From NCBI GenBank assembly GCA_018376535.1, contig JAHABC010000022.1, positions 1-22,482 on the forward strand: 22,482 nt of DNA. The letters are read 5' to 3'. Origin of the DNA: Ruminococcus sp. (GTDB lineage Bacteria; Bacillota; Clostridia; Oscillospirales; Ruminococcaceae). Below are positions 7,094 through 15,400 of this stretch, one piece after another. The notes beneath the pieces are model-generated. The model saw only the letters and a program-made list of their open reading frames with translations. It was not told where the DNA came from and did not search any database. The stretch's first letter is position 1, and each line of letters starts with the position of its first letter. Position numbers and translations under genes: made by a program.

Positions 7094-8875
7094 ATGACTA
7101 ATAAAATGATTGAGGGTTTAAATATCCCTAGAATAGAAGTAGACCCCGTTACTTTACAAGTTCTTGGAGGTTCTTTTAAAATGATTGCTCAAGAGATGGG
7201 CATGGTTCTTTATAGAATGTCTTATTCTAGTATCATTCGTGAATCCGAGGATATAGGTGCTGGTATCGTAGATATTACTGGTCGTCAATTGTGTGAAAGT
7301 GAAAGCACTCCAATGCACGTTGGTTCTATAGGTGGTAACGTTAAGGGCATCTTAACTAGATGGAAACTTGAGGATATTCATGAGGGAGATATTTTTATTC
7401 ATAATCACCCATATTATGGAACTTCTCACTCACCAGATTTACATATCTGTTTACCAATCTTCTATAAGGGAAAACTTATAAGTTTCTCATGCGTACAAGC
7501 TCACTTATTGGATAACGGTTCTCATACCCCTGGTATGGACGTATTTGCTCGTGACATCTACGCAGAAACTAGAATATATTACGCCTTAAAGCTATATGAA
7601 AAAGGTAAAAAGAATGAACAACTTTGGCAAATGATTCTCGATAATGTTCGTACACCTTCTATGAATGAAAATGACTTGAAAGCTATGATTGCTTCTGCTC
7701 AACATGGTATCAAGAGATTTACTGAACTTCTTGATAAGTATGGTATTGAAACTGTATTTTCTGCTATCGAAGATTGGATGGACTACTCTGAAAGAATGTT
7801 AAGAAATGCTATAGCAAAAGTTCCAGATGGTACTTACTACGCAGAAGGATATCTTGATAATGATGGTATTAATCTTGATAAAAGATTGAAAGTTTGCACA
7901 ACTACTACTATTAAAGGCGATAATGTAACTATCGACCTAACTGGAAGTGCTGACGAAGTCTATACTGCTTTTAATGCTTCCTTTGAGGGTACGACAATGA
8001 CGTCTATTAGTTATATTATGCACGCTTTATTCCTTGATGATGATGTGTATCAACAGTATATTCCTCAAAATGATGGTATGAGAAGACCTGTTACTGTTAT
8101 TGCTCCAAAGGGTTGTATCTTCAATCCTAACTTCCCTAGAGCGTCATTCTCAAGATTTAATCAAGCTAACCTTTTAGCCGATTGCGTAATGCGTTCTCTT
8201 GCTGATGTTATGCCAGAAAGAGTATCTGCTGGTACAAGTGCACATATCCACTTTGTAAGCTATAACGGTTTTAACAAGGATAAGGGCGAATATTGGGTAT
8301 ATCTTGAAGTTGATGAGGGTTCTTATGGTGGTCGTTATGGTAAAGATGCTATCGATGCTTGTGACGCTTTAGTAGCTAATACTAGAAACGTTCCTATTGA
8401 AGAGATTGAATGGCACTATCCACTAAGAGTAGAACGCTATGAACTTAATCCTGAACTTGTCGCTGCTGGTAAGTGGAGAGGTGGTCTTGGAATTATCCGT
8501 GAAACACGTTTCTTACAAGAAGGTACTGTAACTTGTGAGGGTGACAGACATATTGAAGCTCCTAAAGGTCTATTTGGTGGTTCTGATGGTCATTCTGCTA
8601 GTATGACTAAAAATCCTAATTCAGATAACCCTATTTCATTACAATCTAAACTTTCTGATGAGGAATTTAATGCTAATGATGTTCTTCAAATACGCACTCC
8701 TTGTGGTGGTGGTTATGGAAATCCTTTTGAAAGAGACCCTAAACTCGTTCTAGGTGACGTTTTAGACGATTTTACTACTATCGAAGATGCTAAAAATTCT
8801 TATGGTGTTGTAATCAATCCAGATACTATGACCGTAGATGTTGATGCAACTGCTCTATTAAGAGTTGGTAAGTAA
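7094..8875 (+). CDS. hyuB: HyuB: hydantoinase/oxoprolinase-family subunit B
   Basis: Second subunit (593 residues) of the HyuAB enzyme, belonging to the Hydantoinase_B family. Diagnostic blocks are the start VDPVTLQVLGGSFKMI, the SESTPMHVGSIGGN segment, and HNHPYYGTSHSPDLHICLP with its metal-type histidines and aspartate. QAHLLDNGSHTPG and the closing TPCGGGYGNPFERDP also fit. Start choice: AAAGGA (7079-7084) is 9 bp before the ATG at 7094, while the ATG at 7085 touches the ribosome site, so 7094 is used. The 20-bp gap to hyuA indicates one transcript and equal production of the two subunits. Two long hairpins follow the stop codon. Confidence 0.9.
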   Translation: MTNKMIEGLNIPRIEVDPVTLQVLGGSFKMIAQEMGMVLYRMSYSSIIRESEDIGAGIVDITGRQLCESESTPMHVGSIGGNVKGILTRWKLEDIHEGDIFIHNHPYYGTSHSPDLHICLPIFYKGKLISFSCVQAHLLDNGSHTPGMDVFARDIYAETRIYYALKLYEKGKKNEQLWQMILDNVRTPSMNENDLKAMIASAQHGIKRFTELLDKYGIETVFSAIEDWMDYSERMLRNAIAKVPDGTYYAEGYLDNDGINLDKRLKVCTTTTIKGDNVTIDLTGSADEVYTAFNASFEGTTMTSISYIMHALFLDDDVYQQYIPQNDGMRRPVTVIAPKGCIFNPNFPRASFSRFNQANLLADCVMRSLADVMPERVSAGTSAHIHFVSYNGFNKDKGEYWVYLEVDEGSYGGRYGKDAIDACDALVANTRNVPIEEIEWHYPLRVERYELNPELVAAGKWRGGLGIIRETRFLQEGTVTCEGDRHIEAPKGLFGGSDGHSASMTKNPNSDNPISLQSKLSDEEFNANDVLQIRTPCGGGYGNPFERDPKLVLGDVLDDFTTIEDAKNSYGVVINPDTMTVDVDATALLRVGK

Positions 8876-8887
8876 TAGAATATTTTA

Positions 8888-8924
8888 ATACTATCCTTAC
8901 ATATGCCCTTAGTAAGGATAGTAT
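8888..8924. terminator. Long intergenic hairpin 1 after hyuB
   Basis: A perfect 13-bp stem, ATACTATCCTTAC (8888-8900) with GTAAGGATAGTAT (8912-8924), has an 11-base loop. It lacks a clear T tract on either strand, so it may stabilise or process RNA rather than terminate. Confidence 0.6.
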
Positions 8925-8947
8925 GTAAATTATAAATATTAGCAATG

Positions 8948-8981
8948 AAGCTATACTTATTATCTTAAATAAGTATAGCTT
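8948..8981 (+). terminator. Long intergenic hairpin 2, just before the permease start
   Basis: A perfect 12-bp stem, AAGCTATACTTA (8948-8959) with TAAGTATAGCTT (8970-8981), has a 10-base loop and a weak T-rich tail. The permease ribosome site begins 11 bp later at 8992, so no promoter can fit between them. A leaky terminator or attenuator that sets permease level relative to HyuAB is the simplest reading. Confidence 0.6.
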
Positions 8982-9000
8982 TATTTATATTAAGGATGTG

Positions 9001-11139
9001 ATGAGAATGAAAGAAAGCATCAAAAACAATTCCAAAAATTCCCTTATTTCCGAAGATGTAATTCCTGTTACATCTAGAATGAGAACCCTTAGTGGACTTG
9101 GTTTTGCTAACATTTGGATAGGTATGGCTATAGTTATCTCGGTGTTTAGTTTCGGTGCAAGTGGTATAGAAAAGATGAGTGTGTTTGGAGTCGCATCGGC
9201 AACGTTTGTAGCAAATCTTATAATAGCCTTTATAGGTAGTCTAACTGGTGATATTGGCGTTGAACACGGACTATCCTTTGCTACCTATTTAAGAGCTCCT
9301 TTTGGAATTAAAGGCGTACATATTCCAGCCATAATTAGAGGTATTATAGCATCTTGTTGGTTTGGAATTAATACTTATATCGGTTCAACTGCGATAAACT
9401 ACTTTACTATGGCTCTATTTGGCGTTGATAACTGGTTCTTATGGTTTATTATCTTTGCAGTGTTACAGATTGTAAATACTATGCTAGGTCTAAAAGCTAT
9501 AGATAAGTTTTCCTCAATTGCATCACCTTGTATTATTTTAATTACTTGTTGGATGTTCTATAAAGTAAATCAACTTGCAGTACTTCAAAACTTTTCAATA
9601 CTAGGATATCACCCAGCACAACCATCAGCGAGTTATTGGTTCGTTACTATGAGTGCTAACATGGGTATGTGGGCTGCTTTGGCCGCAGATATTCCTAATA
9701 TGACTAGAAGTTTAAAAGCTCCTATGGGTGAAAGAAATTGGCTCAAACGAAATAAAAATAACTGGATACCTCAATTTGTAACACTTCCTATAATAGAGGC
9801 TTTTATTGCTATTATTGGTGCAATATCATATAAGACTACTGGCAACTGGAATCCCGTTGAAGTAATTCAACAACAAGCACACGGAGTAACTTTAGTTATT
9901 CTATTAGTTATGGTTATTTTGGCTCAATGGTCAACTAATACGGCTGCTAACTTAGTACCTCCTGCTATGTGTTTCACTAATGCAGGTGCAAGATGGAATC
10001 TTCCATATAAAGTATCAGTCATTATTGCTGGTTTGATAGGTTGTTTAGTTCAACCTTGGAATATTTTAAATCAGTTATATACCTATTTAGGATATTTTGG
10101 TTCAATACTATCTGCTATTGCAGGTATAATGATTTGCGATTATTATATTATTAGAAAACGTCATTTAAACGTTCAAGAGTTGTTTAAAAATGATGGTCAA
10201 TATAGATATCATGGTGGTGTCAACGTTTGCGGAATGATTTCTCTTTTAGTAGGTACAGTATTCGCAAATATATTTTCAGATTTTGGTTACTTCTTTGGTT
10301 TTCCATCTGCCTTTGTGGTATATTTGATACTTATGAAAACTTGGTATCTAAAGAAGTTCCCACAAAAAGAAATTGTTTCTAACTTTTCCGATGAGTACCT
10401 TGGAATATCTGCTAATAGGGATTGGATTATTTCAGGTTATGAAAAACAAGCTGGTTATGAGGAAATTCCATCTGTTGATGTCGATGTGGACGTTACTAAG
10501 TATTCTGGTGGTAAAGAGTATGAACAGAAAACTGGTCACAAGTTGATTATAACTTTCGGCAGACAGTACGGTAGCCGTGGCAGAGAATTGGCTAGAGATT
10601 TAGCTAAAAAACTTAATATTCCTGTATATGATGAAGATATGATAAAGTACGCATCTAAAGAATTAAATATCTCTGAAGATGCTATCAGAAAAGGTGAGGA
10701 AACTCCTAGAAATGAGTTACTTCATGCTCTTACATCGGGAAGTATGTACGCTGCTAAAGAATATGACGCTTCTACTACTGATAAGATGTTTTTAATACAA
10801 TCTAATATTATTCTTCAACTTGCAAAGATGTCACCTTGTATCATAGTCGGAAGATGCTCAAACTATGTACTTGAACAAGCAGGTATTAAAACTATAGATA
10901 TCTTTGTATCTGCAAATTATGAGGACAGGATTAAACAAGTAGCACATCGTAAAAATATAAGCTACTCTAAGGCGAAAAATTACGTCGATAAAAAAGAAAA
11001 GAATAGAGAGTATTATTTTAACTATTACTCATCTTATGAATGGGGAAAACCTCAATATTACGATTTATGCGTAAATACAAGCTCAATGTCCTTAGATGAC
11101 CTTGCAAATCATATTTGTGGATATATTGGCGTTAATTAA
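9001..11139 (+). CDS. NCS1-family permease fused to a cytidylate-kinase-like domain
   Basis: Membrane protein of 712 residues. Residues about 30-460 form a hydrophobic, multi-helix NCS1-type transporter, the cytosine/allantoin/hydantoin symporter family. Recognisable blocks are the first helix after LSGLGFANIWIGMAIVIS, the STNTAANLVPP segment and the SILSAIAGIMICDYYIIRK end. A polar linker (460-513) joins it to residues 514-712. That part resembles the cytidylate-kinase-like family (Cytidylate_kin2 type): the start FGRQYGSRGRELA, CIIVGRCSNYVLE near 613-625, and KKEKNREYYFNYY near 664. The P-loop is degenerate, as usual in that family, and has no Walker lysine. The frame is continuous with no join artefact visible. 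Neighbours suggest uptake of the hydantoin-like substrate; the C-terminal domain may sense nucleotides. AAGGA (8992-8996) fits ATG 9001 or ATG 9007; GTG 8998 is too close. Confidence 0.85.
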   Translation: MRMKESIKNNSKNSLISEDVIPVTSRMRTLSGLGFANIWIGMAIVISVFSFGASGIEKMSVFGVASATFVANLIIAFIGSLTGDIGVEHGLSFATYLRAPFGIKGVHIPAIIRGIIASCWFGINTYIGSTAINYFTMALFGVDNWFLWFIIFAVLQIVNTMLGLKAIDKFSSIASPCIILITCWMFYKVNQLAVLQNFSILGYHPAQPSASYWFVTMSANMGMWAALAADIPNMTRSLKAPMGERNWLKRNKNNWIPQFVTLPIIEAFIAIIGAISYKTTGNWNPVEVIQQQAHGVTLVILLVMVILAQWSTNTAANLVPPAMCFTNAGARWNLPYKVSVIIAGLIGCLVQPWNILNQLYTYLGYFGSILSAIAGIMICDYYIIRKRHLNVQELFKNDGQYRYHGGVNVCGMISLLVGTVFANIFSDFGYFFGFPSAFVVYLILMKTWYLKKFPQKEIVSNFSDEYLGISANRDWIISGYEKQAGYEEIPSVDVDVDVTKYSGGKEYEQKTGHKLIITFGRQYGSRGRELARDLAKKLNIPVYDEDMIKYASKELNISEDAIRKGEETPRNELLHALTSGSMYAAKEYDASTTDKMFLIQSNIILQLAKMSPCIIVGRCSNYVLEQAGIKTIDIFVSANYEDRIKQVAHRKNISYSKAKNYVDKKEKNREYYFNYYSSYEWGKPQYYDLCVNTSSMSLDDLANHICGYIGVN

Positions 11140-11146
11140 ATTATTG

Positions 11147-11187
11147 GAACATCATGGAATTATGCAGTATGTACTTCCATGATGTTC
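11147..11187. terminator. Long intergenic hairpin ahead of the EamA gene
   Basis: A perfect 13-bp stem, GAACATCATGGAA (11147-11159) with TTCCATGATGTTC (11175-11187), has a 15-base loop and no T tract. It ends 13 bp before the next ribosome site, the same placement as the hairpins before hyuA and the permease. Confidence 0.6.
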
Positions 11188-11207
11188 TATAAACTTATAT
11201 AAGGATA

Positions 11208-12095
11208 GTGATTGTTATTAAAAATGCTTTATATATAATTGTGGCTGGTACTTTATGGGGAATAATATCTATATTTGTAAATCAGTTGAGAATTATTGGA
11301 TTTAATTCTATGCAAGTGGTTTCAATTAGAGTGCTTTTTTCTGCTTTAGTACTAGTTTTTTATCTGTTGTTAAAAGATAGACAACAGTTGAAAATAAAAC
11401 TTAAAGATATCCCATTGTTTATTGGTACTGGTGTTGGAAGTATTATATTCTTTAACTATTGCTACTTTGAGGCAATCGATATTATTGGAGGTGCATCTAT
11501 ACCTGCATTGTTATTGTATACTGCTCCAATATTTGTCATGATACTATCGGTAATCTTGTTTAAGGAAAAGATTACTAAAAAAAAGTTGATATCCTTAGTG
11601 ATGACTTTTCTAGGATTGGCTCTAGTTACAGGAGCTTTCTCTAGTTCGGATAAAATATCTATCTTTGCGTTGTTACTTGGATTGGGTTCGGGTTTGGGAT
11701 ACGCTCTTTATAGCATATTCGGAAAGTTCTTAGTAGATAAGTACAGTGCTATTACCATAACCACTTATACATTTGTCGTAGCTACTATATTTTCTGTTCC
11801 TTTTTCTGGGATAGTTCAAAATTTTGATTTACTTATATCACTTAAAGGAATTTTATCTGCATTAGCTTTGGCTGTAGTTAGTACAGTACTTCCATTTTTA
11901 TTGTACACTAAAGGTCTTTATGGAATGGAAGCAGGTAAAGCATCTATTTTGGCGACCGTTGAACCTTTTGTTGCTACTATCGTGGGAGTGCTATTCTTTA
12001 AGGAAACTATGACATCATTTAAGATTATTGGAATGCTATTGGTACTTTTAGCCATAATAATCTTAAATGTAAATAAAAAATCTACTGATAAATAA
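11208..12095 (+). CDS. EamA/DMT-family transporter
   Basis: Integral membrane protein of 295 residues with about ten hydrophobic segments in two EamA-like halves (roughly residues 5-138 and 150-290). The duplicated pattern near the end of each half (ALLLYTAPIFVMILSVILFKEKIT and ILATVEPFVATIVGVLFFKETMT) is diagnostic of drug/metabolite transporters. Placed last in the catabolic cassette, it may export a breakdown product such as an amino acid, or move a related metabolite; direction and substrate are not visible. The start is uncertain: GTG at 11208 lies only 2 bp after AAGGA (11201-11205), and the next in-frame GTG at 11241 would cut into the first helix. A good terminator follows. Confidence 0.85.
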   Translation: MIVIKNALYIIVAGTLWGIISIFVNQLRIIGFNSMQVVSIRVLFSALVLVFYLLLKDRQQLKIKLKDIPLFIGTGVGSIIFFNYCYFEAIDIIGGASIPALLLYTAPIFVMILSVILFKEKITKKKLISLVMTFLGLALVTGAFSSSDKISIFALLLGLGSGLGYALYSIFGKFLVDKYSAITITTYTFVVATIFSVPFSGIVQNFDLLISLKGILSALALAVVSTVLPFLLYTKGLYGMEAGKASILATVEPFVATIVGVLFFKETMTSFKIIGMLLVLLAIIILNVNKKSTDK

Positions 12096-12125
12096 AAATT
12101 ATAGTTAAAAATCTATGTATTGTGT

Positions 12126-12156
12126 ATCGTCTACTTATTAGTAGGCGATTTTTTAT
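12126..12156 (+). terminator. Terminator of the catabolic cassette
   Basis: ATCGTCTACT (12126-12135) pairs with AGTAGGCGAT (12140-12149), 10 bp with one G-U, around a 4-base loop and followed by a run of T. This is a standard intrinsic terminator. Confidence 0.85.
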
Positions 12157-12184
12157 TGTAAAATATCTATATTTATGATATAAT
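12156..12184 (+). promoter_or_regulatory. Promoter of the regulator-MATE operon
   Basis: TTGTAA (12156-12161) and TATAAT (12179-12184) are 17 bp apart. The promoter abuts the preceding terminator. The ribosome site AGGTGG is at 12213-12218. Confidence 0.65.
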
Positions 12185-12225
12185 ATACTTTGTGTTAGAT
12201 ATTATATGGAATAGGTGGTAAATAT

Positions 12226-13722
12226 ATGAAAAATAAGACTTTTTCAGTGCTTGGTCATATTATGAATGAATTGAATATCCCAACTACTTCTATGGCTCAA
12301 GCGTTGCACGTCGATACCAGTTTGATTAGTAAATGGCGAACAGGTTCTAGACAGTTAAATAAAAATTCGGTGTATTTCGATGAGGTTATAGACTTTATCC
12401 TTAATAATGATGATACCTCCCAATCTTCGATAATTAGAGTTTTAAGAGATTTATTTCCTCATGAAAAGTTTAGCGATGAACATAGCATTGAATATCATCT
12501 TAGATATGCTTTATCCAATGAAAATCTTACTCAAATTGCTCCAACGCATCAACAAATATTTGGAAATGTTAAGACAGTTCCAGTGATAATCTTTAATGAA
12601 AACGACGGCAGACGTGAAGCAGTAAGCAAAATCTTGGATTATGCTGACAATATTGTCGAACCAGCTGAAATAGTATTCTTCGATTGTGAAGAATTTCAAT
12701 GGCTTTGCGAAGATGTAAACTTTTCACATAGGTTTGTGGAACGTCTTACTAGATTGTTAAAGAAAAATTTTCATGCAACGTTTATAATTCACTATTCTAC
12801 ATCTAAGGAGAATTTTAGAAATTTTTTCAATATATGTAGTTCAATACTATTCAACTCCAATGTGGATTGGTTTTACTGTCAATATTATGATGATTGCATT
12901 ATGAACAATTCATTTATAATAATAAATCATGCCATATCTATGATGTGCTTATCCATAGATAAAATAAATTCCAATACTATGATATTTACAGATAAAAATA
13001 TAGTAATTCAACATGAAAAGATGATTAAAAATACTCTAGATAGTTATTATCCATTATTTAAGAGCTATCAACCATTTGAAGTATCGACAGTTATTGAAAA
13101 TATTCCAAGGTTTAAAAGTAGAGATAGTTTTTTAGCCTTTTTGCCAGTTCCTGCATTTATAGGAGTTAATCCAGAATTGTTAAAAGAAGTATTATCAATA
13201 AACAATATAGAAGACAGTGTTATTGATAATATATTGAATTTAAACTATCATTTTAGAAAGATTACAGGTATTCATTATTTTGAAACATCTAAACGTGAAA
13301 ATAATACTATTTTGATATTTCAGTTAGAAAAGATGCTCGAAAGAGTGTACAAAAAAAGTTTTATAAGTAATAGTTTATCAATATGTTGTGATAGAAAAAT
13401 TATTATCCAACCGAAATATTATGCTATGGAACTTCGTAATCTAGCTGAACAGTTAAGAAGTGATGACGGCTTAAAGATTGTTCTTGCATCGGAAAAAGAT
13501 TATGTATCTTTGCCATCGATTAACTGTTGGTGTATGAAAAATAGTTATATGCTTCAAATGACTAAAAAAGGTTTTCGTGTTTGCGATGAGAGTATCGCTG
13601 TTAATGTCGCCTCCGATGCCATTGAACAGTGTATATGTCGTATCCCTCCAGAACGTAAAGAAAAAAGTTCCGTGATTAACTTCCTATTGGAGTTGGCTGA
13701 CGATTTAGATTCTAATTGTTAG
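12226..13722 (+). CDS. Uncharacterised 498-residue protein with N-terminal helix-turn-helix
   Basis: The first 50 residues look like an XRE/Cro-type DNA-binding unit: NIPTTSMAQALHVDTSLIS at about 17-35, followed by KWRTGSRQL, in the pattern of helix, turn and recognition helix. The remaining 440 residues are soluble, with no membrane segment or catalytic motif that I recognise. Cysteines are scattered near the C-terminus (CWC around 430 and CIC around 470). Size and layout suggest a regulator with a large sensing region. It has its own promoter, and the next gene, a MATE exporter, starts 37 bp later with no terminator between. I infer local control of that exporter. It could equally be a broader regulator; no name is offered. 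Confidence 0.7.
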   Translation: MKNKTFSVLGHIMNELNIPTTSMAQALHVDTSLISKWRTGSRQLNKNSVYFDEVIDFILNNDDTSQSSIIRVLRDLFPHEKFSDEHSIEYHLRYALSNENLTQIAPTHQQIFGNVKTVPVIIFNENDGRREAVSKILDYADNIVEPAEIVFFDCEEFQWLCEDVNFSHRFVERLTRLLKKNFHATFIIHYSTSKENFRNFFNICSSILFNSNVDWFYCQYYDDCIMNNSFIIINHAISMMCLSIDKINSNTMIFTDKNIVIQHEKMIKNTLDSYYPLFKSYQPFEVSTVIENIPRFKSRDSFLAFLPVPAFIGVNPELLKEVLSINNIEDSVIDNILNLNYHFRKITGIHYFETSKRENNTILIFQLEKMLERVYKKSFISNSLSICCDRKIIIQPKYYAMELRNLAEQLRSDDGLKIVLASEKDYVSLPSINCWCMKNSYMLQMTKKGFRVCDESIAVNVASDAIEQCICRIPPERKEKSSVINFLLELADDLDSNC

Positions 13723-13759
13723 AGTTTTAAATGTAAATATTATATCGAGGTGTATTTTA

Positions 13760-15154
13760 ATGGAAGAAGTCCTTAAAAAAGAGAAAAATCTTACAGAAGG
13801 TTCTCTTTGGAATAAAATTTTAATCTTTGCTATACCGTTAGCTTTGAGTAGTATGTTACAACAACTATTCAATTCAGCCGATGTTGCCGTAGTAGGTAGG
13901 TTCGCTGATAAAAATGCTCTGGCTGCCGTTGGTAGTAATGGCCCTATAATTAATTTGATGGTTAATCTTTTTGTAGGCTTATCAGTAGGTGCAAACGTTG
14001 TAATTTCAAGATATATCGGACAACAGGACCACAAACAGATAGAAAAAGCTGTACATACATCTATTTTGTTAGCAATCGTTAGTGGATTGTTTTTGGCAGT
14101 ATTAGGATTATTTATCTCACGACCAATGTTACAGTTTATGAAATCTCCTAGTGAAACTATCGATTTAGCTACCACTTACTTAAAAATATACTTCTTGGGT
14201 ATGCCTTTTGAAATGTTATATAACTTTTCATCAGCTATTCTTAGAAGTAAAGGTGATACTGAACGTCCTTTGATAAGTTTGCTTATATCTGGAGTTATAA
14301 ACGTTGCTTTAAACTTTGTATTCGTTTTAGGCTTGAAAATGAGCGTATCTGGAGTTGCAATAGCTACTGTAATCTCTGAAATAGTAAGTTCTAGTTTACT
14401 GTTATACTTTCTTACACATGAAAAAGGATATCTTAAACTTGATTTTAAAAAACTTGCTATTGATGGTCGCATATTAAAAGAAATCGCTAGAATAGGTATA
14501 CCATCAGGATTGCAAGGTATGGTATTTTCTATATCTAACATAAGTATTCAATCGGAGATTAATGATTTAGGTTCAGTAATAATGTCAGCATCTGCTGTAG
14601 CTTTGAACTTTGAAATCTTTGTGTACTATCTGTTGAACGCTTTTGGTCAAGCTAGTGTAACCTTTACTGGACAAAATTACGGTGCTTGTAAATTAGACCG
14701 TTGTAAAAAATCGGTGATGTTATGTATGCTCTTAGGTGGATTGGCTACCATAGTAATGAGTTCGTTAGTTTTAATATTTGCAAATCCATTAAGCAGTTTG
14801 TATTCAACAGATACAGAAGTTATTAAGTTGGCAGTTATTAGAATGAAATGGATTATATCATTTGAACTTGTAAATCTTGCTATTGAAGTATTTTCGGGAA
14901 GTTTGCGTGGATATGGATACTCTCTTGTTCCTGCTATGATATCTATATTTGGAATATGTGGCTTTAGAATTTTATGGGTAAATACTATTTACAAAAGCAA
15001 TCCTACCTTTGAAAGACTTTTGATGGCATATCCTATAAGTTGGTTAATAACAGCAACATTTATAGTTGCATCTTACTTTATAGTAAAAAAACACATAAAG
15101 AAAGAAGTTCAAGATGAGTTATCACATAGAGAAATTGAACTTTCAAATCGTTAG
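13760..15154 (+). CDS. MATE-family multidrug/cation efflux transporter
   Basis: Twelve-helix membrane protein of 464 residues in two MatE halves (about 20-180 and 245-405). The N-terminal signature IPLALSSMLQQLFNSADVAVVGRF, followed by ALAAVGSNGPIINLM and GLSVGANVVISRYIGQQ, is typical of the bacterial DinF/NorM-like exporters common in clostridia. It presumably uses a sodium or proton gradient to export organic cations or other toxic compounds. It is preceded by GAGGTG (13747-13752) and lies 37 bp after the helix-turn-helix gene, with which it is likely co-transcribed. A polysaccharide-flippase role is conceivable because a surface-polymer module follows, but the MATE signature is clear. No obvious terminator follows. 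Confidence 0.92.
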   Translation: MEEVLKKEKNLTEGSLWNKILIFAIPLALSSMLQQLFNSADVAVVGRFADKNALAAVGSNGPIINLMVNLFVGLSVGANVVISRYIGQQDHKQIEKAVHTSILLAIVSGLFLAVLGLFISRPMLQFMKSPSETIDLATTYLKIYFLGMPFEMLYNFSSAILRSKGDTERPLISLLISGVINVALNFVFVLGLKMSVSGVAIATVISEIVSSSLLLYFLTHEKGYLKLDFKKLAIDGRILKEIARIGIPSGLQGMVFSISNISIQSEINDLGSVIMSASAVALNFEIFVYYLLNAFGQASVTFTGQNYGACKLDRCKKSVMLCMLLGGLATIVMSSLVLIFANPLSSLYSTDTEVIKLAVIRMKWIISFELVNLAIEVFSGSLRGYGYSLVPAMISIFGICGFRILWVNTIYKSNPTFERLLMAYPISWLITATFIVASYFIVKKHIKKEVQDELSHREIELSNR

Positions 15155-15400
15155 TAAAAATTGAATATTTCACAAAGGAGTGTCGTTTTTTAGGTTTTTT
15201 TCTTTAAAATAATGCTCCCTATTTTTGATTAAAATTTATAGATTAAATATATCTATACCTTTATATCGAATTACTTCGATTATCCTATATAAATATAAAT
15301 ATTGGATTTTTATAAGTTCTAAATTCAAATTTATGGTATAAAAGATATATTAAATTGTTATTTACTAGTGTTATATTAATTAGAAATTTATATATATATC
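15155..15400. other. AT-rich gap before the surface-polymer module
   Basis: Very AT-rich, with no gene. It contains an isolated AAAGGAG at 15174-15180 with no start codon at usable distance and a small hairpin, TCGAA (15266-15270) / TTCGA (15275-15279). I found no promoter with two good boxes and no ribosome site directly ahead of the ATG at 15401. Confidence 0.5.

Noticed and set aside
9001..11139. Assembly artefact joining two separate genes in the permease-kinase fusion
   Set aside because: One uninterrupted frame with uniform codon use and a plausible linker, and no internal ribosome site or start near 10540; still worth confirming in reads.
13705..14541. Minus-strand open frames opposite the MATE gene (13705-14175 and 14176-14541)
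   Set aside because: Antisense of conserved MATE helices, with no promoter or ribosome site and no recognisable protein features.
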